From Phycisphaerae bacterium (GTDB lineage: Bacteria > Planctomycetota > Phycisphaerae > UBA1845 > UTPLA1), in contig DATEMU010000005.1 in NCBI GenBank assembly GCA_035275405.1, forward strand, positions 247,381 through 311,380: a stretch of DNA of 64,000 nt, in the 5' to 3' direction. This document shows, one piece after another, positions 26,271-34,754 of this stretch (its first letter is position 1; the number at the start of each line of letters is the position of its first letter). Both the position numbers and the translations under genes were made by a program. A model generated the notes under the pieces. It saw only the letters and a list, made by a program, of their open reading frames with translations. It did not search any database and was not told where the DNA came from.

Positions 26271-27404
26271 ATGAACGTACCGCTGGTCGATCTCAAGGCC
26301 TCTTTGACGCCCATTCGCGAGGCCCTGCGCAAGGAATTTGAAGCGATCCTCGATGGGATGCAGCTCTTCCTCGGCCCCAACGTGCAGGCCTTCGAGAAAG
26401 ACTTCACGGCGTTCTGCGAGGTCAAACACGGTCTCGGCGTCTCCAACGGAACCGACGCGCTGATCCTCGCCCTCAAGGCCCTGGGCATCGGGGCTGGCGA
26501 CGAAGTCATTGTCCCCGCGCACACCTTTTTCGCCAGCATCGAGGCCATCGTCCACGCCGGCGCGACGCCGGTCATGGTCGACATCGAACCCGGCACGATG
26601 ACGATCGATCCGAAAAAAATCGGACCCATGTTGTCCCCCAAGACCAGGGCCATCATGCCGGTCCATTTGTACGGTCACCCTGCGGACATGGACCCGATCC
26701 TGGCGATCGCCAGGGAACACAAGCTCAAGGTGATTGAGGATTGCGCCCAGGCCCACGGCGCCCGTTATAAGGGCCGCCGCTGCGGAAGCATGGGCGATGC
26801 GGCGGGGTTCAGCTTCTATTTCACGAAGAATCTCGGCGCTTTCGGCGAGGCCGGGTTCGTCACCACGCCCCACGACGACTTGGCGGAGTTGATGAAGCAA
26901 TACCGTCATCACGGCCACGTCAGTAAGTTCGAGCACGCCCACGTCGGGTACAATTTCCGGCTCGATGAACTTCAGGCCGCGGTCCTGCGATTGAAATTGC
27001 GACTCCTGGAGGCCAACAACGGCCGCCGCGTTGCGATCGCCCGCCAGTACGACGAGCGACTGGCCAAGACCGGCCTGAAGCTGCTCAAGCCGAGGGGCGA
27101 TTCCGAGCCGGTCTATCACCTGTACCCGATTCAGACCGAACATCGCGACGGCTTGATCGAGTACTTGAACGGCCGGGGCATCGGCACCGGCATCCATTAC
27201 AAGATCCCCGGCCATCTGCAACCCGCGCTCAAAACCCATTCCCATCGCTTCGGCGACATGTCGGTCACCGAGCAGACGTGTCGGGGGCTGCTATCCATTC
27301 CCATGTATCCCGAACTGACCGACGAACAAGTCGATTACGTGGCGGACCACGTTTGCGAATTCCTGCGGGAGCGCGCCCCCACGTCCAGGGTCGGCGCGCG
27401 GTGA
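26271..27404 (+). CDS. DegT/DnrJ/EryC1/StrS aminotransferase (first)
   Basis: The 377-residue PLP enzyme has LGVSNGTDALILALKALG near residue 55, VIVPAHTFFASIEAIVHAGA and EDCAQAHGARYKGRRCG. The PLP-lysine motif FSFYFTKNLGAFGEAG is near residue 185. These are typical of sugar 3- or 4-aminotransferases acting on nucleotide-linked ketosugars. It lies straight after the Gfo/Idh gene, the order seen in WlbA-WlbE-type amino-sugar pathways. The regiochemistry cannot be told from sequence. A second DegT gene lies at 29940-31127. Confidence 0.9.
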   Translation: MNVPLVDLKASLTPIREALRKEFEAILDGMQLFLGPNVQAFEKDFTAFCEVKHGLGVSNGTDALILALKALGIGAGDEVIVPAHTFFASIEAIVHAGATPVMVDIEPGTMTIDPKKIGPMLSPKTRAIMPVHLYGHPADMDPILAIAREHKLKVIEDCAQAHGARYKGRRCGSMGDAAGFSFYFTKNLGAFGEAGFVTTPHDDLAELMKQYRHHGHVSKFEHAHVGYNFRLDELQAAVLRLKLRLLEANNGRRVAIARQYDERLAKTGLKLLKPRGDSEPVYHLYPIQTEHRDGLIEYLNGRGIGTGIHYKIPGHLQPALKTHSHRFGDMSVTEQTCRGLLSIPMYPELTDEQVDYVADHVCEFLRERAPTSRVGAR

Positions 27405-27411
27405 GGCGGCC

Positions 27412-28548
27412 ATGGGAGCATCCAACGACGTCTCTTTGATTTCGCCCGCCGCCGACGAGGAAGTCGCTGCTTTCTTCGAAGCGTGCCCTGCGAGCTTTGC
27501 GCAACAGACGATCGGCTGGAGAAATGTCATCGCGCCGATCGGACCGGATGTGCCGCTCTTTCTCGGCAGTCGGCGGAATAACAGGTTGCTCGGCGTGCTG
27601 CCGGCCTACAAATACGACGGACCGCTGGGCAGCATCCTGACGACCTGCCCGCAGGCCGGAGCGTTGGGCGGCGTGGCGTGCCTCCCGAATGAAAACGCGC
27701 CGGCGATCTATCAGGCCTTGCTCGGGGCCTTTGTCGAACTGGCAAAAGAAAAGGGTTGCGCGACGGCGACGGTCATCACCAATCCCTTCTGGCCGGACCA
27801 CGAACTTTACCAGCGCTTCTTCGCCGCGGATTTTTCGCTGCAGAATAGTTGCCAGGTGCTCGACTTGGAAACGGGCGTGACGGCGACCGGCGAGTTTCCC
27901 CAGGCCGACACCAACGTCTTGCGCAACCTGAAAAAGGCCCAGGGCGGCGAACTGGTCATGGACGAGGGGCAATCGGAACCGAACGTCGCCGAGTGGTACG
28001 AGATCCACGCCGCGCGGCATACGGAAATCGGCGCGACGCCGCTGCCGCGCGAGATGTTCATGGGCGCCCTCCGCGAGATGGTCCCGCGCGACAAGGCCCG
28101 GTTTTTTTTCGTTCGTTTGAAGGAAGCCCCTCACACCATGGTGGCGGGCGGGTTTTACGTCTACCACGGCCAGGTGATCGATGCCCTGATGCCCTCGATT
28201 CGCACCGAGTTTTCCAAACTCTCGCCGAATTTCCTGATGGCCGCGCACACGATCCGTTGGGCGAAGGCCCGCGGCCTGCGCTACTACAACTGGCAGGCCT
28301 CGCCGCCCGGCAGCGGCGTCTACCGCTTCAAGAAACAGTGGGGCAGCCGCGACGCGACCTATTACATCTGCACGAAAGTCACCGGCGATATCTCCCCCTT
28401 CACCTCAACGACGGTTGCGTTCGTCCGCGAGGCCTATCGATGGCACTACGTCATGCCGTTCGACAGGATCGGCGTGGCGCCCGGCGGCGGCCCTGCGGAA
28501 AGTTCGCGGGAAGGCGCGTGGCAGGCGTTGGCGGGGGCCGAATCATGA
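27412..28548 (+). CDS. FemAB/GNAT-like acyltransferase
   Basis: The 378-residue protein matches the FemAB-like (BioF2/GNAT-type) acyltransferases found in exopolysaccharide clusters. It has LLGVLPAYKYDGPLGSILTT near residue 60, NVLRNLKKAQGGELVM near residue 170, ARFFFVRLKEAPHTMVAGG, and the C-terminal YYNWQASPPGSGVYRFKKQW. It could acylate the amino sugar formed by the aminotransferase. It starts seven bases after the previous stop and overlaps the next gene by four bases (ATGA), so it is firmly in the operon. Confidence 0.75.
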   Translation: MGASNDVSLISPAADEEVAAFFEACPASFAQQTIGWRNVIAPIGPDVPLFLGSRRNNRLLGVLPAYKYDGPLGSILTTCPQAGALGGVACLPNENAPAIYQALLGAFVELAKEKGCATATVITNPFWPDHELYQRFFAADFSLQNSCQVLDLETGVTATGEFPQADTNVLRNLKKAQGGELVMDEGQSEPNVAEWYEIHAARHTEIGATPLPREMFMGALREMVPRDKARFFFVRLKEAPHTMVAGGFYVYHGQVIDALMPSIRTEFSKLSPNFLMAAHTIRWAKARGLRYYNWQASPPGSGVYRFKKQWGSRDATYYICTKVTGDISPFTSTTVAFVREAYRWHYVMPFDRIGVAPGGGPAESSREGAWQALAGAES

Positions 28549-29210
28549 AACCCAAAACCGCCGCGCCGGAGAATCCCACCGAAGATTTCGCGGACCTCAA
28601 GCGAACCGTCGTCAGCCACTACGAAGCCGCCCTGCAAACTCACGGGCCAACCGCCCAGGGAATGGACTGGAAGGATGAGGCGTCGCAACGGCTGCGTTTC
28701 AAGTTACTCTGCGAAATCTGCGACCTCAACGGCAAGTCCATCCATGAAGTTGGCGCGGGGGCCGGCCATTTATGCGACTTTCTCTGCGAACGCGGAGGAA
28801 CCGCCGAGTACAGCGGAAGCGATCTTTCGGCCGAAATGGTGAACGCCGCGCGAGGGCGTCATCCCAAAATCCGGTTCGATCGCCGGGACCTCCTGGCGGA
28901 GCCCAATCTCCCGACCTACGACGTCCTGGTCTGCTCCGGTCTGTTTCATGTGCGGGTCAACAACAGCGAGAACGAGTGGGGAATCTTCGTCCGAAACATG
29001 ATCCGCAAGATGTACGACCTTTGCCGCGTCGGTATCGCGTTCAATCTGATGACCGACCAGGTCGATTTCAAGAATGACAAGCTCTATTACTCGAATCCCG
29101 GAGAGATGCTGGAGTTCTGCCGCCGGGAACTGAGTCGCTACGTGACCGTTCGCCACGATTATCGGTTATATGAATACACGACCTACGTCTACCGAAACCC
29201 CACCGGCTGA
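28545..29210 (+). CDS. SAM-dependent methyltransferase
   Basis: The 221-residue class I methyltransferase has the SAM-binding motif IHEVGAGAGHLCDFL near residue 65 and GSDLSAEMVNAAR near residue 92. VLVCSGLFHVRVNN lies near residue 128. The ATG at 28545 overlaps the previous TGA. The longer open frame upstream (27849) is a shadow of the FemAB-like gene. The acceptor is probably a sugar, lipid or amino-sugar intermediate. It overlaps the GT2 gene by 41 bases. Confidence 0.82.
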   Translation: MKPKTAAPENPTEDFADLKRTVVSHYEAALQTHGPTAQGMDWKDEASQRLRFKLLCEICDLNGKSIHEVGAGAGHLCDFLCERGGTAEYSGSDLSAEMVNAARGRHPKIRFDRRDLLAEPNLPTYDVLVCSGLFHVRVNNSENEWGIFVRNMIRKMYDLCRVGIAFNLMTDQVDFKNDKLYYSNPGEMLEFCRRELSRYVTVRHDYRLYEYTTYVYRNPTG

Positions 29211-29940
29211 CTCCTCCGCCGACCCGACCGCCCGACGGCAGATCAGTCTGTCCGTCATCATGGCCGGCCTCAACGAGGAGATGAACGTCGAGCGCGCCGT
29301 CGGCCGGATGGTGCAGTCGCTGGAGCGCTTCACCGACGAATTCGAGGTCATCATCATCAACGACGGCAGCACGGACCGCACGCCCCAGATTGCGGACGAG
29401 ATGGCCGGGAAGGACGCCCGAATTCGCGTCGTACACAACGAGCGAAACGTCAATTACGGCATCTCCCTGGCCCGGGGGATACAGGCGGCCCGATGCGAGT
29501 GGATCCTGCACGACGGAATGGACCTTCCGCTGGCTCCCGAGGACATTGATCAATTTACGCCATATTTTCACGAGTCGGATGTGCTCGTGGCGCGCCGGAT
29601 CAACCGGGCGGCCCACTCGCCCTGGCGTAAAGTCACCTCCTGGACCAACAACATGCTCCTGCGGATTCTGTTCGCCCCGAAGACAGCGGACCTGAACTTC
29701 GTACAGTTCTACCGTCGCTCCTACGCGCAGTCCGTCCAGCTCGTTTCCACCAGTCCCGCCTTCGTGACGCCGGAACTCATCATCCGCGCGGAGCGCTCCG
29801 GACGACGCGTCCGGGAAGTAACGATTGAATTCCGCAGACGCACCGGCGGAAAGGCCCATTTTGGCAAGCTGCATGATATCATGTGGACCCTGAAGGATAT
29901 GTTGCGCTTTCGCCTCGCCGCCTGGCGGCATGGATGGTGA
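29170..29940 (+). CDS. Family 2 glycosyltransferase
   Basis: The 256-residue GT-A protein has LSVIMAGLNEEMNVERAVG near residue 27, VIIINDGSTDRTPQIADEM near 60 and RWILHDG-type DxD region (WILHDGMDLPL). It resembles dolichyl-phosphate-mannose-synthase-like enzymes, cytoplasmic and without the long C-terminal membrane part. It probably transfers the modified sugar to a lipid carrier. The last codon overlaps the ATG of the second aminotransferase (TGATG). Confidence 0.82.
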   Translation: MNTRPTSTETPPADSSADPTARRQISLSVIMAGLNEEMNVERAVGRMVQSLERFTDEFEVIIINDGSTDRTPQIADEMAGKDARIRVVHNERNVNYGISLARGIQAARCEWILHDGMDLPLAPEDIDQFTPYFHESDVLVARRINRAAHSPWRKVTSWTNNMLLRILFAPKTADLNFVQFYRRSYAQSVQLVSTSPAFVTPELIIRAERSGRRVREVTIEFRRRTGGKAHFGKLHDIMWTLKDMLRFRLAAWRHGW

Positions 29941-31127
29941 TGGAAGTGACCCGACGAAACATCCCCGTGGCCAAACCGTCGTTTGACGACGCCGAAGAGC
30001 GCCTGGTGATCGAGTCCCTCCGCTCCGGCTGGGTCACGCAGGGCCCGCGCGTCGCCGAGTTCGAGCGCCTCGTCGCCGAATTCGTCGGCGCCAAGGAGGC
30101 CGTGGCCGTCACCTCCGCGACCACCGCCCTGTTCCTGGCCCTCCGCGTCCTGGACATCGGCCCCGGCGACGAGGTCATCGTCCCTTCGCTCTCCTTTATC
30201 GCCACGGCCAACAGCGTCGTCCATGCGGGCGCGACGCCCGTCTTCGTCGACGTCGATCCGAAGACCTATAACATCGACCCGGATCTTATCGAACCCGCGA
30301 TCACCCCCCGCACCAGGGCAATCATGCCCGTCGATCAATTGGGCATGCCCGCCGACATGGATCGCATCAACGAGATCGCCCGCCGACGCAAGCTGCGCGT
30401 CATCGAAGACGCCGCCTGCGCGATCGGCTCGCGCTACAAAGGCCGGCCGGTCGGTGGCGACGGCGATCTGGTTTGTTTCAGCTTTCATCCGCGAAAAGTG
30501 ATCGTCACCGGCGAAGGCGGGATGATCACGACGAATGACAAGAAACTCGCCGATCACCTGCGGCTCCTGCGGCATCAGGGCATGTCCGTTTCGGACCTGG
30601 AGCGCCACGCGGCCGACCGGGTCATCATCGAGACCTATCCGGAAGTCGGCTACAACTTCCGAATGTGCGACATCCAGGCCAGCCTGGGGATCGCGCAAAT
30701 GGCCAAGCTCAACGCCTTTCTCGAAAAGCGGCAGGCGATTGCCCGCGTGTACGACCGCGAGCTAAGCCAGTTTCCGCAAATCGAGATTCCCTTCGTGCCG
30801 AAGGACGCCACGACGACGTATCAGTCATACATCGTGCGGCTGCGCGGGGCGGATGCCCGGACTCGAAATGCTTTTCTGGACGAGCTGCACCATCACTGCA
30901 TCGCCACGCGGCGCGGTCTGATGGCCATCCATCGGGAGCCGTGTCACGCAAACGGCCGAATCAGCGGATCGCTCCAACACACGGAAGCGGCGACGGACCA
31001 GACGGTCGTCCTGCCGATGTACACCGACCTGTCGCATGAGGACCAGATGTTTGTCATCGAGCAGATTGGAGCGGCCCTGGGCCGCGTAATGGGCGGCCGG
31101 AGTTCGGCGGGGAGGGCGGCCCCGTGA
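29940..31127 (+). CDS. DegT/DnrJ/EryC1/StrS aminotransferase (second)
   Basis: The 395-residue enzyme has AVTSATTALFLALRVLDI near residue 60, VIVPSLSFIATANSVVHAGA and EDAACAIGSRYKGRPVG. The PLP-lysine motif FSFHPRKVIVTGEGG is near residue 185. It belongs to the same family as the gene at 26271 but is not a recent copy of it. The ATG at 29940 lies inside the stop of the GT2 gene; ATG 29934 is possible. With the formyltransferase that follows it could make a 3- or 4-formamido sugar. Confidence 0.9.
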   Translation: MEVTRRNIPVAKPSFDDAEERLVIESLRSGWVTQGPRVAEFERLVAEFVGAKEAVAVTSATTALFLALRVLDIGPGDEVIVPSLSFIATANSVVHAGATPVFVDVDPKTYNIDPDLIEPAITPRTRAIMPVDQLGMPADMDRINEIARRRKLRVIEDAACAIGSRYKGRPVGGDGDLVCFSFHPRKVIVTGEGGMITTNDKKLADHLRLLRHQGMSVSDLERHAADRVIIETYPEVGYNFRMCDIQASLGIAQMAKLNAFLEKRQAIARVYDRELSQFPQIEIPFVPKDATTTYQSYIVRLRGADARTRNAFLDELHHHCIATRRGLMAIHREPCHANGRISGSLQHTEAATDQTVVLPMYTDLSHEDQMFVIEQIGAALGRVMGGRSSAGRAAP

Positions 31128-32050
31128 AGATCATCCTCTGCGGAAAGAACGATTCGGCTGTGGAATGTCTGGAGTTCCTGGTTGCTCGCGGCGACGAGGT
31201 TTGGGCCATCGGTACAAAAGGCGACGATGGCAAGGACGGCTGGCAGAAGTCGTTCAAAGGTGCGGCGCTGCGACTGAAAGTTCCCTTCGAGCAGCCGCCG
31301 AAGATCAACGACCCCTCCTTCATCAAGCGACTGACGGATTATCGTGCGGCGGTTCTGGTGTCGATCCAGTACGACCAGATCCTCAAAGATCCGCTCTTCA
31401 ACGCGATCGGCTGTCCCTGCATCAACCTGCACTTCGCCCTCCTGCCCCGCAACCGCGGCGTGGCCCCCATTGCCTGGGCCGTCCTCAACGGCGACCGCGA
31501 GACCGGCGCGACCATGCACCACATGATCGAGGACATCGACGCCGGCGACTTGATCGACCAGGAAGCCGTGCCAATCTCCATGGAAGACACGGCCCGGCAG
31601 GTGTACGACAACGTCTCCGCCGCCGCCGTCGTCGTCTTCAAACGCCTGTATCCCTTTTCGCAAAAGCAGTTATCGGTGCGCCTGCCTCAGGATCGCGCCG
31701 TCGCCTCCTATCACAAGAATGGCGAGTTTGACTTTTCCACGCGGCGCGTGAATTGGAATCGCCCGGCGATGGAACTCCACCGCTGGATTCGCTCCATGAT
31801 CTTCCCTCCATTTCAGTATCCGCTGATCGAAGTGAACGGAGGCGAGATCGCCATCACGCGCATGGGCGGCGAGATAAAGCCGGCGAATCAAGCCGAGCCC
31901 GGACGCGTTATGGCGCTGACGACTCAATCCCTTGACGTGGCCGTCGGCGGTGGCGTGATTCAACTGTGCGGCCTGCTCGATTCTCAATCGCCGTCCAGGA
32001 CATTTTCAGATTTGACGACCGGCATCAAAGTTGGAGACCGCCTGGCGTAA
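31124..32050 (+). CDS. Methionyl-tRNA formyltransferase-like sugar N-formyltransferase
   Basis: The 308-residue protein, starting GTG and overlapping the previous gene by four bases, has the formyltransferase core INLHFALLPRNRGVAPIAWA near residue 105. The catalytic N and H lie within NLH, and the aspartate motif IEDIDAGDLIDQEAV near residue 138 completes the N-H-D set. The genuine methionyl-tRNA formyltransferase would be elsewhere in the genome. In a sugar operon after an aminotransferase, N-formylation of an amino sugar from 10-formyl-tetrahydrofolate is the better reading. Confidence 0.82.
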   Translation: MKIILCGKNDSAVECLEFLVARGDEVWAIGTKGDDGKDGWQKSFKGAALRLKVPFEQPPKINDPSFIKRLTDYRAAVLVSIQYDQILKDPLFNAIGCPCINLHFALLPRNRGVAPIAWAVLNGDRETGATMHHMIEDIDAGDLIDQEAVPISMEDTARQVYDNVSAAAVVVFKRLYPFSQKQLSVRLPQDRAVASYHKNGEFDFSTRRVNWNRPAMELHRWIRSMIFPPFQYPLIEVNGGEIAITRMGGEIKPANQAEPGRVMALTTQSLDVAVGGGVIQLCGLLDSQSPSRTFSDLTTGIKVGDRLA

Positions 32051-32073
32051 TTGGCGGCAATCATGAGGGTGAA

Positions 32074-33069
32074 ATGAAGTTCAGCAATCAAAAGATCATG
32101 ATCACCGGCGCGGCCGGTTTCATCGGCAGCCATCTGGCCGATCTGCTCGCAAAGGATAACGACGTCCTCGTCGTGGATGATTTCTCCATCGGGCGCATGG
32201 AAAATCTGGCCAACGTCAAGGACAAGCCGAATGTCCGCATCGTCAAGGCCGACATCACCGATCGCGACCGGATGTTTGAGCTGGCCAGGGGCATCGACGT
32301 GGTCTACCACCTCGCCATCTCCTGCCTGCGCACGTCGATCAACAAGCCGGAAATGAGCCACGACATCAACTCCGGCGGAACGCTCAATGTCTGTATGGCG
32401 GCGCATCATCATGGCGTGAAGCGTTTCATCTATTGTTCCTCGTCCGAGGTTTACGGCACCGCCCTGACCGCGCCGATGTCCGAGACGCATCCCTGCAATC
32501 CCATCACCGTCTATGGCGCAAGCAAGCTCGCCGGGGAGCTGTACGCCCTCGCGTACTGGCGGACCTACGGCATGCCCGCCATCATTGTGCGGCCCTTTAA
32601 TTCCTACGGCCCACGCGAACCCTATGAGGGCGCCCGCGCGGAGGTCATTCCCCGCTTCATGCTTCAGCTTCAAGCCGAGCGGCAGCCGGTCGTCTACGGC
32701 GACGGCAGCCAGACGCGGGATTTCACCTATGTCGAAGAGACGGTGCTGGGGCTGAAACTTGCCGGGGAATGCGACGAACTCGTCGGCGACGTGATCAATA
32801 TCGCCTACGGCCGCGAAGTTTCGATCCTCCGTATTGCGGAAATGTTGATGGAACTGACGGGCACTAAGCACGTCGGCATAAAGCACGCCGAGCCGCGACC
32901 CGGCGACGTCATGCGCCACTTCGCGGACACTGCCAAGGCCAAGCGTCTGTTGGGATATTCCCCGGCTGTGGATATCCGCACAGGGTTGCAACGCTTTATT
33001 GACTGGTTCAATGCGGATGGAATCGCCGCCAAGACCTCCGTCGAAGCGGCAGCGCTGCCCAACTGGTAG
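32074..33069 (+). CDS. NAD-dependent nucleotide-sugar epimerase/dehydratase
   Basis: From ATG 32074 (preceded by GAGGGTGAA) the protein has 331 residues: MITGAAGFIGSHLADLLAK for NAD binding, CSSSEVYGTAL with catalytic serine, YGASKLAGELYALAY with catalytic YxxxK, and RPFNSYGPREPYEGARAEV. It is an extended short-chain dehydrogenase of the UDP-sugar epimerase/4,6-dehydratase type. It could supply the 4-keto or epimerised sugar for the second aminotransferase. The last residues read VEAAALPNW. It closes the nine-gene run. Confidence 0.87.
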   Translation: MKFSNQKIMITGAAGFIGSHLADLLAKDNDVLVVDDFSIGRMENLANVKDKPNVRIVKADITDRDRMFELARGIDVVYHLAISCLRTSINKPEMSHDINSGGTLNVCMAAHHHGVKRFIYCSSSEVYGTALTAPMSETHPCNPITVYGASKLAGELYALAYWRTYGMPAIIVRPFNSYGPREPYEGARAEVIPRFMLQLQAERQPVVYGDGSQTRDFTYVEETVLGLKLAGECDELVGDVINIAYGREVSILRIAEMLMELTGTKHVGIKHAEPRPGDVMRHFADTAKAKRLLGYSPAVDIRTGLQRFIDWFNADGIAAKTSVEAAALPNW

Positions 33070-33267
33070 GCGAACTGGGACCGCGCCTCGATCACCCGCA
33101 CCAGGCCCTGAATCGCGCGTTATCTCTCTAATTGCGGATGAGCGCGCTAGAATGAATACCTAATCATGGCGTGGTGGCATCCTCGCGAGCATATATCAGA
33201 TAGCAGTCTGGCCCCCGTCGACTTCCCGATTCGTCGGGATGGACCTGCGCCTGGCGCGAGGAAGACA

Positions 33268-34683
33268 ATGCATCGACAACGACACTCATTTTCAAAACCG
33301 GTGGTCTGGGGATTGGCGACACTCTTCAGTTTCGCGTTTGTGGGCGAACCCGGGATCCGGGCGGATACGCCGCTGACGACCGAACGCGTAACGACCGGAC
33401 TGGTGTATCCGCTCTTTGTGACGGCCCCGCCCGGCGACAGCAGCCGCTTGTTTATCGTTCAGCAGACCGGCGAGGTGAAGATATTCAAGAACGGCGCCCT
33501 TTTGCCGCAACCGTTTATCACCATCAACGTCCAATGCTGCGGCGACTCGGGCCTGCTCGGTTTCGCCTTTGATCCGAACTACGCCACGAACGGATACTTT
33601 TATATCAACGCCATGAGAGTCATCAACGCGACGCTGACCTCGGTTTTGGAGCGTTACTCCGTAACCGGCAACCCCGATGTGGCCGATCCCAACTCAGGAC
33701 TGACGCTTCTGACGCTGGCTCAGCCCACACCCAGCCACGACAACAACATGATCGCCTTCGGACCCGACGACGGAATGCTGTACACATCGTTCGGCGACGG
33801 GGGCAATCAACAGGATCCGTTCAACCGCGCTCAGGACGGCAGCCTGTTGTTCGGAAAAGTGCTGCGGCTCGACGTCAGCAATTCCAGCCCCGGCAACCTC
33901 TATGACATCCCGCCGGACAATCCGTTTGTCGGCGACCCCATGGTCCTCGACGAAATCTGGGCGCTCGGGCTTCGCAATCCCTGGCGATTCAGCTTCGATC
34001 GACTGACCTCGGACATGTACCTCGCCGACGTCGGACAAGCGGCGCGGGAAGAGATCGACTTCGAGCCGGGCAACAGCCCCGGCGGGCTCAACTATGGCTG
34101 GAGGTGCATGGAGGGCTCCATCTGCTCCGGTCTGGGGGGATGCACCTGCTTTTCGCCCGCGCTCACGCCGCCCATTTACGACTACGATCACAGCGACGGC
34201 AGTTGCTCCGTCACGGGCGGATATGTCTACCGAGGCTGCAAAATCCCCGACCTTCGCGGCACCTATTTCTTTGCTGATTATTGCACGAATAAGATCTGGT
34301 CGTTCCGTTATGTCGGCGGCACGGTCACGGAATTTCAGGAACGGACGGCGGAACTCGATCCGCCGAACTTTATCATCAGTTCGATCACCTCCTTCGGAGA
34401 AGACGCGGACGGCGAAATCTACATCGTCACGCGCGGCGACGGTAATCCCAACGGTCAGGTGTTCAGGATCGTCCCGGCGGGTATTGCCCTCGGTGACATG
34501 AACGGAAACGGGAGCTTCGACGGGCGCGATGTCAGCGCGTTTACGCTCGCCCTGGTGAACCCCGCGGCCTACGCGGCGCAATTTCCGTCGGTCGATCCGG
34601 ACGCGCAGGGCGATTTCAACTGCGACGGCGTCCTGAGCCTCAACGACCGGACGGGTTTTGTGAATGCACTGCTCTCCGACTAG
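33268..34683 (+). CDS. Secreted PQQ-dependent sugar dehydrogenase-like protein with dockerin-like tail
   Basis: From ATG 33268 (GAGGAAG upstream) the 471-residue product has a signal peptide (about 1-30) and a GSDH-type beta-propeller: RVTTGLVYPLFVTAPPGD, IVQQTGEVKIFKNG, SHDNNMIAFGPDDGMLY, LGLRNPWRFSFD and the DVGQAAREEIDF motif. Such enzymes oxidise aldoses or sorbosone with PQQ. The last 60 residues hold GDMNGNGSFDGRDVSAF and GDFNCDGVLSLNDRTGF, two EF-hand-like calcium loops of a type I dockerin. The tail probably attaches or sorts the secreted enzyme. Confidence 0.85.
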   Translation: MHRQRHSFSKPVVWGLATLFSFAFVGEPGIRADTPLTTERVTTGLVYPLFVTAPPGDSSRLFIVQQTGEVKIFKNGALLPQPFITINVQCCGDSGLLGFAFDPNYATNGYFYINAMRVINATLTSVLERYSVTGNPDVADPNSGLTLLTLAQPTPSHDNNMIAFGPDDGMLYTSFGDGGNQQDPFNRAQDGSLLFGKVLRLDVSNSSPGNLYDIPPDNPFVGDPMVLDEIWALGLRNPWRFSFDRLTSDMYLADVGQAAREEIDFEPGNSPGGLNYGWRCMEGSICSGLGGCTCFSPALTPPIYDYDHSDGSCSVTGGYVYRGCKIPDLRGTYFFADYCTNKIWSFRYVGGTVTEFQERTAELDPPNFIISSITSFGEDADGEIYIVTRGDGNPNGQVFRIVPAGIALGDMNGNGSFDGRDVSAFTLALVNPAAYAAQFPSVDPDAQGDFNCDGVLSLNDRTGFVNALLSD

Positions 34684-34754
34684 CCGCTCCTCCTGTAAGG
34701 CGGAACGGATGCGGAATTGACGTCGGTTCGGCGGGTTCTTACACTCGCGCCTGG

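Noticed and set aside
27849..28544. Upstream extension of the methyltransferase frame
   Set aside because: It is a shifted-frame shadow of the FemAB-like gene; the ATGA overlap at 28545 gives the natural start.
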